A stretch of 64,000 nucleotides of DNA, from positions 8,630,501 through 8,694,500 of the forward strand of contig NZ_JACHMB010000001.1 in the NCBI RefSeq assembly GCF_014204795.1. The letters run 5' to 3'. Below the pieces are notes generated by a model, which was not told the DNA's origin, did no database searches, and was given only the letters and a program-made list of their open reading frames with translations. This stretch comes from Nonomuraea jabiensis. Its GTDB lineage: Bacteria; Actinomycetota; Actinomycetes; Streptosporangiales; Streptosporangiaceae. Below are positions 33,147 through 41,474 of the stretch, piece after piece (position 1 is the stretch's first letter; each line of letters opens with the position of its first letter). A program made the translations under genes and the position numbers.

Positions 33147-33776
33147 ATGAAGATCCGCACCATCGCCCTCCCCGCGGCCGTCGTCCTCGTCCTCGGCACG
33201 GGTACGGCTGCCGCCGCCCCCACCTGGTCGCCCCGGCCGCAGGAGGTCAAGCCGTTCCTCCCCGAGGGCGCCACCAACCCGGCGATCGCCGACGGGGTGG
33301 CGCTCGGGAAGCAGGTGGCCTCGTACACCGCCAGCGGCCTGGGACCCGCGGCGGGCAACCCCGCGGCCCCCGCCGACTCTCCCGAACGCTACGTCGACTT
33401 CCCCGGCGCGGCCCTGCCTCCGGGGGTCACCCTCACCGAGGCCCAGGCCCTCAACGTGCTCAAACGCGTCAAGGCCAACCTCACCGCGGCCGGGCTGGGC
33501 CTGGCCGACGTGGTCTCCATGCGCGCCTACCTGGAGAAGCCGCCCGGGGCCGAGTCGGCGGACTTCGCCGGCTGGAACCGCGCCTACCGCCAGTTCTTCG
33601 CCAACACGGACCTGGCCACCGGCCGGCCCGTACCCGTCCCGCTCGGCACCGCGCCGCCCGCCCCGCCCATGGAGGTCAACCCGGCCCGCCCGGCCCGCGT
33701 CACGATCGAGATCGCCAACCTCCCGGTCGCGGGCTGGCTCGTCGAAGTGGAGGTCGTCGCCGCCTACCAGCACTGA
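33147..33776 (+). CDS. exported RidA family protein
   Basis: A 209-aa protein. A Sec signal (MKIRTIALPAAVVLVLGTGT, cleavage after AAA) precedes a RidA/YjgF/UK114 fold with an N-terminal extension. Visible family pieces are LNVLKRVKANLTAAGLGLAD, VVSMRAYLEKP, FAGWNRAYRQFF and the end PARVTIEIANLPVAG, VEVEVVAAY, which includes the Arg expected to bind the substrate carboxylate. RidA hydrolyses 2-imino acids to 2-oxo acids and ammonia. Cotranscribed with the exported amine/amino-acid oxidase, it probably finishes that reaction outside the cell. Confidence 0.88.
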   Translation: MKIRTIALPAAVVLVLGTGTAAAAPTWSPRPQEVKPFLPEGATNPAIADGVALGKQVASYTASGLGPAAGNPAAPADSPERYVDFPGAALPPGVTLTEAQALNVLKRVKANLTAAGLGLADVVSMRAYLEKPPGAESADFAGWNRAYRQFFANTDLATGRPVPVPLGTAPPAPPMEVNPARPARVTIEIANLPVAGWLVEVEVVAAYQH

Positions 33777-33832
33777 CCTCGGCGCTGCCGAGGCTGGTGT
33801 GGGCTCTGTTGTTCAAGGGAAGAAACATGAAG

Positions 33833-33869
33833 GCGCCGCCTCTGCTCACGCACTGAAAAGAGGCGGCGC
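33833..33869 (+). terminator. terminator after the oxidase-RidA operon
   Basis: GCGCCGCCTCT (33833-33843) pairs with 33859-33869 across a 15-base loop and is followed by TGTTTCGTTCT. A smaller hairpin (CCTCGGC/GCCGAGG, 33777-33793) directly follows the RidA stop codon. Confidence 0.7.
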
Positions 33870-33905
33870 TGTTTCGTTCTCCGCCTCCGGCCGATTGTTG
33901 AACGC

Positions 33906-33938
33906 TTGCATGGCATCCAATACATCTGTATAGAATGC
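33906..33938 (+). promoter_or_regulatory. tetR-ABC operon promoter and interrupted-palindrome operator
   Basis: A -35 TTGCAT (33906-33911) is followed by -10 candidates TATAGA (33929-33934, 17-base spacer) or TAGAAT (33931-33936). A symmetric site spans 33913-33938: GCAT, three bases, ATACA, two bases, TGTAT, three bases, ATGC. It covers the -10 region, as expected for autorepression by the TetR encoded downstream. Confidence 0.7.
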
Positions 33939-33943
33939 TGGAC

Positions 33944-34573
33944 GTGCGACCAATTTCTGAAGAGGACCTGACCACGCGCGCCCGCATCCGCGACGCCGCG
34001 ATGGCGTTGTTCGCCGAGCAGGGGGTCAAGGCCACCACGATCCGCGGGATCGCCGAGGCGGCCAGGGTCTCGCCCGGCCTGGTGCAGCACCACTTCGGCA
34101 CCAAGGAAGCGCTGCGGCAGGCCTGCGACGAGTACGTCCTCAGCTACGTGCGCGAGCAGGTCACCGCCGGCGTCACCGACCGCAACCTGGAGAAGCCCGA
34201 GTTCATCGAGAACGTCCACCGCACCGCGCCGCCCCTGATGAAGTACCTCGGCCGCGCGCTCGTGGAGGGCTCCCCGGCGGCCGCCACCATGTTCGACGAC
34301 CTCGTGACCGTGACGGAGCAGCATCTCGCCAACGATGATCAGCACTCCGAGGCCGACCACCGCGCCCGCGCGACCGTGCTGACGGCGATGAAGCTGGGCA
34401 TCACGGTGCTGCACGAGCACGTCTCCCGCGCGCTCGGCACGGACCTTTACGCCCCGCAGGGCGCGCTACGCGTCGGCAAGGCCCAGCTCGACCTGATCAG
34501 ACCCGAATTCCTTGGCCGCGAGCTGTTCGAACAGGCGCGTACGGGGCTGGAGAAGTTCGAGGGACAACAATGA
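33944..34573 (+). CDS. TetR family regulator of the ABC exporter operon
   Basis: A 209-aa regulator: RARIRDAAMALFAEQGVKAT, TIRGIAEAARVSPGLVQHHF and KEALRQACDEYV. GTG 33944 is preferred: the -10 TAGAAT ends seven bases before it, making a leaderless start, whereas the in-frame ATG 33935 overlaps the promoter itself. The stop overlaps the ATPase start (ATGA). It probably senses a compound exported by the downstream pump. Confidence 0.88.
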   Translation: MRPISEEDLTTRARIRDAAMALFAEQGVKATTIRGIAEAARVSPGLVQHHFGTKEALRQACDEYVLSYVREQVTAGVTDRNLEKPEFIENVHRTAPPLMKYLGRALVEGSPAAATMFDDLVTVTEQHLANDDQHSEADHRARATVLTAMKLGITVLHEHVSRALGTDLYAPQGALRVGKAQLDLIRPEFLGRELFEQARTGLEKFEGQQ

Positions 34574-35460
34574 ACGCCGCAGTGCGCGCCGACGGCCTGG
34601 TCAAGACCTTCGGCCAGGCCAGGGCCCTGGACGGGCTCGACCTCACCGTCAGGACGGGGGAGGTGCACGGCTTCCTCGGCCCCAACGGCGCGGGCAAGAC
34701 CACCACGATCCGCATCCTGCTCGGCCAGATGCGCGCCGACGGCGGCCGGATCGAGTTACTGGGCGGCGACCCGTGGCACGACGCCACCGAGCTGCACCGA
34801 AGGCTCGCCTACGTGCCCGGCGACGTCACCCTGTGGCCCTCGCTGACCGGCGGCGAGGTCATCGACCTGCTCGGCAGGGTGCGCGGCGGCCTCGACCCGC
34901 GGCGGCGCGCCGAGCTGCTGGAGCACTTCGAGCTCGACCCGCGCAAGAAGTGCCGCACCTACTCCAAGGGCAACCGGCAGAAGGTGGCGCTGGTGGCCGC
35001 CTTCGCCTCCGACGTGGAACTGCTGGTCCTGGACGAGCCGACCTCGGGCCTGGACCCGCTGATGGAGGCCGTCTTCAACGACTGCGTCCTGCGGGAGAAG
35101 CGCGACGGCCGCACCGTGCTGCTGTCCAGCCACATCCTGTCGGAGGTCGAGACGCTGTGCGACCGCGTCAGCATCATCCGCGCCGGCCGTACCGTCGAGT
35201 CCGGCAGCCTGGCCGACCTGCGCCACCTCACCCGCACCTCGGTGACGGCCGAGCTGATCGGGCCCGCGCCGGGGCTGGCCGCGCTGCCCGGCGTACACGA
35301 CCTGACCGTGGACGGCGCCCGGCTGCGCTGCCAGGTGGACGGCGACGCGCTGACCGCCGTGCTGGGCGAGCTGGCCGGGGCGGGCGTGCGGACGCTGACC
35401 ACGCAGCCGCCGACGCTGGAGGAGCTGTTCCTGCGCCACTACGAGGGAGCCGCCGCATGA
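34570..35460 (+). CDS. ABC transporter ATP-binding protein (DrrA-like)
   Basis: A 296-aa ATPase. Walker A GPNGAGKTT, Q-loop region LLGQMRADGG, the signature YSKGNRQK in place of LSGGQ, Walker B LLVLDEPTSGLDP and the H-loop LLSSHILSEVE. This resembles the drug-export ATPases found with large two-half permeases. It is coupled at both ends by ATGA overlaps to tetR and the permease. Confidence 0.93.
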   Translation: MNAAVRADGLVKTFGQARALDGLDLTVRTGEVHGFLGPNGAGKTTTIRILLGQMRADGGRIELLGGDPWHDATELHRRLAYVPGDVTLWPSLTGGEVIDLLGRVRGGLDPRRRAELLEHFELDPRKKCRTYSKGNRQKVALVAAFASDVELLVLDEPTSGLDPLMEAVFNDCVLREKRDGRTVLLSSHILSEVETLCDRVSIIRAGRTVESGSLADLRHLTRTSVTAELIGPAPGLAALPGVHDLTVDGARLRCQVDGDALTAVLGELAGAGVRTLTTQPPTLEELFLRHYEGAAA

Positions 35461-37028
35461 CCGGCACCCTGACCCTGATCCGGCTCATCCTGCGCAGGGA
35501 CCGCGTGCTGCTGCCGGTGTGGATCGCGATCAGCGCGCTGCTGCCGGCGAGCATCGCCTCGGCCACCACCGACCTGTACGCCGACCAGGCCGCCCGCGAC
35601 GCCTTCGCGGCGGCCTCGGCGAGCAACCCCGCGCAGCTGGCCACGCGCGGCCACATCTACGACGCGAGCGTCGGCGGCCTGACCGCCTGGACGCTCGGCT
35701 CGTCCCTGGCGCTGATCGGCGGGCTGGTCAGCATCCTGCTGGTGATCAGGCACACCCGGGTCGAGGAGGAGACCGGCCGGCGCGAGCTGCTGTCGTCGGG
35801 TGTCATCGGCCGCCACGCCCCGCTGGCCGCCGCGCTCGCGGTCGTGCTGGCCGCCAACCTGCTGCTCGGCCTGCTGTCGGTGGTCCCGCTGGTCGCGGGC
35901 GGCCAGCCCGCGGGTTCCTCGCTGCTGTTCGGGCTGTCCACCGCCGGGGGCGGCTGGGCGTTCGCGGCCGTGGCCGCGGTCACCGCGCAGCTCACCGCGT
36001 CATCCGGTACGGCGCGCGGCCTCGCGATCGCCGCCGGCGGCCTGCTGTTCGCGCTGCGTTCGCTGGCCGACACCGGCGGCATCGGCTGGCTGGCGTGGCT
36101 GACGCCGTTCGGCTGGGTCCGGCTGACCAAGCCCTACGCCGGCGACCAGTGGTGGGTGCTCGGGCTGATCGCGGCGGCCGTCGCCGCCGTGGCCACGGCC
36201 GCCTTCGCCCTGTCCACCCGGCGTGACGTGGCCGGCGGCCTGGTGCCCACCCGCCAGGGGCCCGCCACCGGAGGGCTGCCGGGCGCGTTCGGCCTGGCCG
36301 GGCGGCTGCACCGGGGCACGCTCGCGGGCTTCGCGATCGGGTTCGGCCTGCTGGGGGCGCTGCTCGGCGTGTCGGCGCGCGGCCTGGACAGCCAGCTGGA
36401 CACGCCGCAGTTCCAGGAGCTGGCCGCGACCGTCGGCGGCGCCGGCGCCCGCATCTCGGACGTGTTCTTCACCTTCGTGATGTACGTGCTCAGCCAGCTC
36501 GTCACAGGGGCGGCGCTGGTGTCGGCGCTGCGCGCCCGCGGCGAGGAGGCGGCGGGCCGGGCCGAACTCCTGCTGTCCACCCCCGTCGGCCGGCTGCGCT
36601 GGGCGCTGAGCCACCTGGTGTTCGCCATCGTGAGCCCGGCGCTGCTGCTGGCCGTGCTGGGCGCGGCGGCGGGGCTCACCTACGACGGCGACGTGGCCCG
36701 CGTCGCCGGGGCCACGCTGGCGTACCTGCCCGCGGTCTGGACCGTGGTCGGGATCGCGACGCTGCTGTTCGGCCTGCTGCCCCGGCTGGCGGTGGCCGTG
36801 AGCCGGACCGCGCTCGGTCTCTTCCTGGTCGTGGATCTGCTGGCGGAGTTCAAGCTGGCCGGCGGGATCGTCCTGAACCTGTCGCCGTTCGTGCACGTGC
36901 CGGCGATGTTGCTGGGCGGCTCCTCGTCGGCGGTGGCGCCGCTGCTGGGGCTGACCGCGGTGGCCGTCGCCCTGGCCGCGGCGGGGCTGGCGTTCCTGCG
37001 CCGCCGCAATCTGGTGCCCTCCGCCTGA
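35457..37028 (+). CDS. ABC transporter permease (polyketide-antibiotic exporter type)
   Basis: A 523-aa protein with about 12 membrane helices in two homologous halves, with RHTRVEEETGRRELL in the first and LRARGEEAAGRAELLLSTPV in the second. These motifs are typical of the tetronasin-type exporter permeases in actinomycetes. Works with the ATPase at 34570 to expel a hydrophobic compound; no biosynthetic cluster for such a compound is nearby, so it may serve resistance. Confidence 0.9.
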   Translation: MTGTLTLIRLILRRDRVLLPVWIAISALLPASIASATTDLYADQAARDAFAAASASNPAQLATRGHIYDASVGGLTAWTLGSSLALIGGLVSILLVIRHTRVEEETGRRELLSSGVIGRHAPLAAALAVVLAANLLLGLLSVVPLVAGGQPAGSSLLFGLSTAGGGWAFAAVAAVTAQLTASSGTARGLAIAAGGLLFALRSLADTGGIGWLAWLTPFGWVRLTKPYAGDQWWVLGLIAAAVAAVATAAFALSTRRDVAGGLVPTRQGPATGGLPGAFGLAGRLHRGTLAGFAIGFGLLGALLGVSARGLDSQLDTPQFQELAATVGGAGARISDVFFTFVMYVLSQLVTGAALVSALRARGEEAAGRAELLLSTPVGRLRWALSHLVFAIVSPALLLAVLGAAAGLTYDGDVARVAGATLAYLPAVWTVVGIATLLFGLLPRLAVAVSRTALGLFLVVDLLAEFKLAGGIVLNLSPFVHVPAMLLGGSSSAVAPLLGLTAVAVALAAAGLAFLRRRNLVPSA

Positions 37029-37035
37029 TCCCCGC

Positions 37036-37494
37036 TCAGGCCTCCGCCGCGCCCTGGCCGGCCCTGGCGGTCGCGGCGGCGTGCTCGTCGTCGGTCATGC
37101 CGAGGTGGGGGTAGCTCTGGTGCAGGTCGTGCTGGTCGTCGGCCCACCGGAGGTAGTCCCGCCGGACGGTCAGCTCGTCGGAGTCGACGATCCGGGCGAT
37201 GTCGGCCCAGGAGGCCCCCGCCTGCAGCGCGTGATGGACGTGGGCGGGATGGCGTACGGTACGCGCGATGCACTCCGCCAGCGCCAGCAGCTCGAGGTGC
37301 TCGGCCACGGTGAGCGCGGGCCGGTCGTCGGCGCCGTGCCGGGCGGGGTCGTAGCTGCCCCGGGTCACCAGCTCGACCCGGGCGCGAGCCGCCGCGTCCT
37401 TGGCGGCCAGCGCGTTGTAGCGCTCAAGCTGCCGGCTGACGGGCATGTCGAAGCGGGCGTCGCGCCAGGACGTGATGGGCTCGGGCGTGGTCAT
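37036..37494 (-). CDS. hypothetical cytosolic protein with HTH-like segment (152 aa)
   Basis: A soluble protein widespread in actinomycetes by pattern: LTVAEHLELLALAECIARTV, RHPAHVHHALQAGASWADIA, RIVDSDELTVRRDYLRWADD. The GASWADIA-x-DELTVRRDY stretch looks like a sigma-70 region 4-like or plain helix-turn-helix. The role is unknown. It is convergent with the permease gene (7-bp gap). Confidence 0.75.
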   Translation of the reverse strand: MTTPEPITSWRDARFDMPVSRQLERYNALAAKDAAARARVELVTRGSYDPARHGADDRPALTVAEHLELLALAECIARTVRHPAHVHHALQAGASWADIARIVDSDELTVRRDYLRWADDQHDLHQSYPHLGMTDDEHAAATARAGQGAAEA

Positions 37495-37645
37495 GGCGAC
37501 TTCTCCAGGGTTGTCGGTGGGCCGGTTTCCGGGCGTCTCAAGTACACCCCATTCCGGGCCGAATGCGGCGGCAGGAATATTGTCGGTGGCGTCGGGCAGG
37601 GTGGGTCCCGCAACCGTTCACTCGAGGACCTCCGGAAGGGCTTTC

Positions 37646-37852
37646 ATGACAGCCGACCAGCCGCTCACCTGCTCCACCTGCCAGGGCGTGATCGTCACGG
37701 CGCAGGACGGCGCCTATACGCCTGCCCGCGGGCGGCTGATCGTCACCAACGGCTACTGCCGGGGACAATGCTCCGCCAACCCGCCCCAACCCGCCGCGAG
37801 CACGGCACCCGCGCCCGCCGACCGGCCGGAGCCCGCGCCCGTCAACCCGTGA
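37646..37852 (+). CDS. small Cys-containing protein (68 aa)
   Basis: MTADQPLTCSTCQGVIVTAQ followed by GYCRGQC gives a C-x2-C ... C-x3-C pattern that could bind zinc, then a Pro/Ala tail. GGAAGGG lies five bases before ATG 37646, which supports real translation. No family recognised. Confidence 0.6.
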   Translation: MTADQPLTCSTCQGVIVTAQDGAYTPARGRLIVTNGYCRGQCSANPPQPAASTAPAPADRPEPAPVNP

Positions 37853-37922
37853 GGCTCTGGCGTTTCTCCCGCGAACGCCGGCCCGCCGGGAGTGTCCGGA
37901 GGTGGGCATACAGTGGGCGCTT

Positions 37923-40586
37923 GTGCTGTTCGGAAGATCGGCGGAGATCGCCACCATCGATGATGTGATCTCCCGGGCCCGCGAGGGCGCGGGCGATGCC
38001 CTCGTGCTCCGGGGCGAGGCAGGGGTGGGCAAGACGGCCCTGCTCGACCTGGCGGCCTCCCGGGGCGGGTCCATGCGGGTGCTCAGGACGACCGGCGTCG
38101 AGCCCGAGTCCGACCTGGCCTTCGCCGCGCTGCACCAGCTGCTGCGGCCGGTCGCCGGGCTGCTCGACACGCTGCCGGGGCCGCAGCGCGAGGCGGTGCG
38201 CGGGGCGCTCGGGCTGGGCGGAGGCGCGTCCGGGGACCGGTTCCTGCTGGCGGCCGGGGTGCTGTCGCTGCTGGCCGAGGCCGCCGCGCCGGACGGGCTG
38301 GTCTGCGTGGTCGACGACTTCCAGTGGGTGGACCGGGCCTCGGCGGACGCGCTGCTGTTCGCCGCCAGGCGGCTGGCCACGGAGCGGATCGCGATGCTGC
38401 TGGCCGTACGCGGGGACGCGCCGGTGAAGGGGGTGCCGCCGCTGCGGCTCGGCGGCCTGCCGGAGCCGGCGGCGGCCGAGCTGCTCGACGCCTCGATGCC
38501 GCCCGCCGTCAAGCGGGAGCTCGTGGCGGCCACCGGTGGCAACCCGCTGGCCCTGCGCGAGATCGTACGGCGGTTGCGCCCCGGACAGCTCGCGGGCCGT
38601 GAGCCGCTGCCCGATCCGCTGCCCGGCGGCACGCAGCTGTTCGGTGAGCAGGTGGCCGCGCTGTCGGATGACGCCCGGCTGGTGGCCCTGCTCGCGGCCG
38701 TGGAGAGCGACCTCGACCTGGTGCTGCGCGCCAGCGGGGCGGTGGAGGCGGGGCGGGGGGCGTTGCATGAGCTGGAGGTCGCCGGGCTGGTGCGGGTCGA
38801 GGGCGCGTCCGTACGATTCCGCCACCCCCTCATCCGCTCGGCCGTGCACGAGGCCGCGGCGCCCGCGTCCCGCCGGGCGGCGCACGAGGCGCTGGCCGGG
38901 CTGTCAGAAGGCGACCGCCGCGCCTGGCACCTGGCGGCGGCCGCGCTCGGCCAGGACGAGAGCGTCGCCGCCGCGCTCGCCGACACCGCCGACCGGGCCC
39001 GCGACCGCGGCGGCTACGGCGACGCCGCCACCGCCCTGGCCAGGGCCGCCGAGCTGACCCCGGCGCCGCACACCCGGGCGGTCAGGCTCAAGGACGCGGC
39101 CATGGCCGCCTGGCTCGGCGGCCGTCCGGGGCAGGCGGAGTCCCTGCTGGCCGAGGCCCGCGACCACGCGGGCGGGGACCGCGCGCTGGAGATGGAGATC
39201 GCCCAGCTGCGGGGCAGGTTCGAGCTGAACTCCGGCAGCGCCGCCGAGGCGGTGCGCATCCTGGCCACGGGCGACAGCCTGGACATGCTGGCCGACGCCG
39301 CCGAGGCGGCCTCGTACGTGGGCGACACGGCCGCCATCGCCGAGATCGGGCGGCGGGCGGCGGCGTTCCCCGAGGGGTTCCTGCGCGACGTGCTGGCCGG
39401 CATCGGCCTGATGCTCTCGGACGGCACCGGGCACGAGCTGCTCAGGCGGGCGCTGGACAGGACCGGGGAGCTGACGGAGGCGGCCGGGTTCCTGTGGGCG
39501 ACGGCGGCGGCCAGTTACCTGGGCGAGGCCGATCTGGCGGCCGACCTGGCCGCCCGGGCGGGCCGGGTGGCCAGGGTGTCGGGGATGGTGGGGCAGCTGC
39601 CGGTGGTGCTGGAGTTCGTGGCCACCGGCGAGCGGATCGCCGGTCGGCTGGCGGAGAGCCAGGCCCTCTCCGAGGAGGGGCTGGAGCTGGCCCGCGAGGC
39701 CGGGTACGCCAACACGGTGGCCGCGCACCTGGCCAACCTCGCGGTGCTGGCGGCGCTGCGCGGCGAGGAGGAGACGTGCCGCGGGCACGCTCAGGAGGCG
39801 CTGGCCATCGCGATCCCGCACCGGGTGGGCCTGCGCGCGGGGGTGGCCGCGTACGCGCTGGCCATGCTCGACCTGGGGGCGGGCCGCTTCGCCGCCGCGC
39901 ACGACCGGTTCACCGCGATCGCGGCCGCGGGCCCGGGGGCCGGGCATCCGACGGTGGTGTGGCGCTCGACGCCGGATCGCATCGAGGCGGCCGTGGGCGC
40001 GGGCGACCTGGAGGCGGCGCGGGCGGCGCTGGAGGCGTACGAGCGCTGGTCGGCACAGGCGGCCACCGCGGAGTCGCGTGCGCTGCTGACCCGGTGCCGC
40101 GCCCTGGTCGGCGCCGGCCCGGAAAAGGAGCTGCCGGGACAAGAGCTGGAGGAGGCGCTGCGGCTGCACGCGAACCCGTACGAGGCGGCCAGGACCGCCC
40201 TGCTGCTGGGCGAACGGCTGCGCCGCGCGCACCGGCCCGGCGAGGCGCGGCCGCATCTGCGGGCCGCGCTGGAGACGTTCCGGCGGGCGGGCGCCGAGCC
40301 GTGGGCGCGGCGCGCGCACGGCGAGCTGCGGGCGGCGGGCGAGAGCGCCGAGCCCGCCCGCGGCCCGGCGCTGGACGCGCTGACCCCGCAGGAGCTGCGC
40401 ATCGCGGGCCTGGTCGCCGACGGCCTGTCCAGCAAGGAGATCGCCGCGCAGCTGTTCCTGAGCCCGCGCACGGTCGAGTACCACCTGTACAAGATCTATC
40501 CGAAGCTGGGCATCGGTACCCGTACGGAGCTGGCGCGGCTAGTAGTTCTACAGAAGGCGCCCGTATCCGGGGACGGCATGCTCTGA
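37923..40586 (+). CDS. LuxR family regulator with AAA/STAND ATPase and TPR-like region (LAL type)
   Basis: An 887-aa regulator. Residues about 1-330 are an AAA/STAND ATPase: Walker A RGEAGVGKTALLDLA, Walker B LVCVVDDFQWVDRAS. A long helical repeat region (about 340-800) follows, and the last 65 residues are a LuxR HTH: LTPQELRIAGLVADGLSSKE, IAAQLFLSPRTVEYHLYKIY. Such proteins are ligand-switched activators. GTG 37923 is chosen because TACAGT (37909-37914) lies eight bases before it, a leaderless promoter, and VLFGRSAEI matches family N-termini. Three bp separate it from the downstream hydrolase gene. Confidence 0.92.
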   Translation: MLFGRSAEIATIDDVISRAREGAGDALVLRGEAGVGKTALLDLAASRGGSMRVLRTTGVEPESDLAFAALHQLLRPVAGLLDTLPGPQREAVRGALGLGGGASGDRFLLAAGVLSLLAEAAAPDGLVCVVDDFQWVDRASADALLFAARRLATERIAMLLAVRGDAPVKGVPPLRLGGLPEPAAAELLDASMPPAVKRELVAATGGNPLALREIVRRLRPGQLAGREPLPDPLPGGTQLFGEQVAALSDDARLVALLAAVESDLDLVLRASGAVEAGRGALHELEVAGLVRVEGASVRFRHPLIRSAVHEAAAPASRRAAHEALAGLSEGDRRAWHLAAAALGQDESVAAALADTADRARDRGGYGDAATALARAAELTPAPHTRAVRLKDAAMAAWLGGRPGQAESLLAEARDHAGGDRALEMEIAQLRGRFELNSGSAAEAVRILATGDSLDMLADAAEAASYVGDTAAIAEIGRRAAAFPEGFLRDVLAGIGLMLSDGTGHELLRRALDRTGELTEAAGFLWATAAASYLGEADLAADLAARAGRVARVSGMVGQLPVVLEFVATGERIAGRLAESQALSEEGLELAREAGYANTVAAHLANLAVLAALRGEEETCRGHAQEALAIAIPHRVGLRAGVAAYALAMLDLGAGRFAAAHDRFTAIAAAGPGAGHPTVVWRSTPDRIEAAVGAGDLEAARAALEAYERWSAQAATAESRALLTRCRALVGAGPEKELPGQELEEALRLHANPYEAARTALLLGERLRRAHRPGEARPHLRAALETFRRAGAEPWARRAHGELRAAGESAEPARGPALDALTPQELRIAGLVADGLSSKEIAAQLFLSPRTVEYHLYKIYPKLGIGTRTELARLVVLQKAPVSGDGML

Positions 40587-40589
40587 GTC

Positions 40590-41474
40590 ATGCAGAACGT
40601 GGACATCTGGAGTGAAGAGTTCGGCGCCGCTACGGACGAGCCGATCGTGCTGGTGATGGGTTCGATGTCGCAGGGGATCCTGTGGCCGGAGGAGTTCGTC
40701 GGGCGGCTGACCGCCGGGGGCCGTCGGGTGGTCCGGTACGACCATCGCGACACCGGCAGGTCGGCCACGGTGGACTTCGAGGAGGAGCCGTATACCTGGA
40801 GCGACATCAAGGACGATGTGTTGCGGGTGATGGACGCGCATGGTCTGGACAGCGCGCATCTGGTGTGTCATTCGGCGGGTGGGTTGCTGGGGCAGTTGAT
40901 CGCGGTGGAGTGTCCGGAGCGGGTGCGGACGCTCACGGTCATCGGGTCCTCGCCGCTGGGTGGGGGTGAGGGGTTGGTGATCATGCGGGCGTTGATGGGT
41001 CAGCCGCAGCCGGAGGGGGGTCTGCCGGGGCCGGTGCCGGAGTTCGTGGCCCATTATCAGGGGTTGATGGCGGGTCCGGCGCCGGTTGGTCGGCGGGAGC
41101 GGATCGAGGCGATGATCGTTGAGCAGCGGGTGCTGCACGGCACGGGGCTGCCGTTGGACGAGGATGCCGCCCGCCGTCTGCAGGAGCGCGTCTATGATCG
41201 GGCGCGGGATCCGGATGCGGTGGTGAACCACCGGCTGGCCGCGATGGCTCGGCCGGATTTCGAGCCGGTGGGCGTGCTGGACCAGGTGAAGGCGCCGACG
41301 CTGGTGATCGAGGGCACTCACGAGCCGGCCAAGCCGGGTCACGGCGCGATCATCGCCGAGGCGATCCCGGGGGCGCGCTTGATGATGGTCGAGGGCATGG
41401 GGCACACGCTGCCGCCGGAGGTGCATGAGGAGCTGGCCCGGGCCATCCTCGCGCACACCTCCGGAGCGAGCTAG
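40590..41474 (+). CDS. alpha/beta hydrolase (RdmC-like)
   Basis: A 294-aa hydrolase paralogous to the one at 20043: RYDHRDTGRSATVDFEEEPY, the nucleophile elbow CHSAGG (Ser), an acid near IEGTHEPAKPGHG and His in EGMGHTLPPEV. It is coupled to the LuxR regulator gene (3-bp gap). From about 40800 codon choice changes: TTG, GTG and GGT are frequent, unlike flanking genes. Its stop codon overlaps that of the convergent ProA-like gene. Confidence 0.87.
   Translation: MQNVDIWSEEFGAATDEPIVLVMGSMSQGILWPEEFVGRLTAGGRRVVRYDHRDTGRSATVDFEEEPYTWSDIKDDVLRVMDAHGLDSAHLVCHSAGGLLGQLIAVECPERVRTLTVIGSSPLGGGEGLVIMRALMGQPQPEGGLPGPVPEFVAHYQGLMAGPAPVGRRERIEAMIVEQRVLHGTGLPLDEDAARRLQERVYDRARDPDAVVNHRLAAMARPDFEPVGVLDQVKAPTLVIEGTHEPAKPGHGAIIAEAIPGARLMMVEGMGHTLPPEVHEELARAILAHTSGAS

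Noticed and set aside
33828..33857. Nine-codon ATG-TGA frame with a Shine-Dalgarno-like AAGGGA, resembling a leader peptide
   Set aside because: It overlaps the terminator of the RidA operon and lies upstream of the mapped tetR promoter elements, so it would not be on the tetR transcript.
34570..37028. Antibiotic exporter as evidence for a polyketide cluster
   Set aside because: No PKS, NRPS or tailoring operon is linked; drug-type exporters with their own TetR are common as stand-alone resistance loci.
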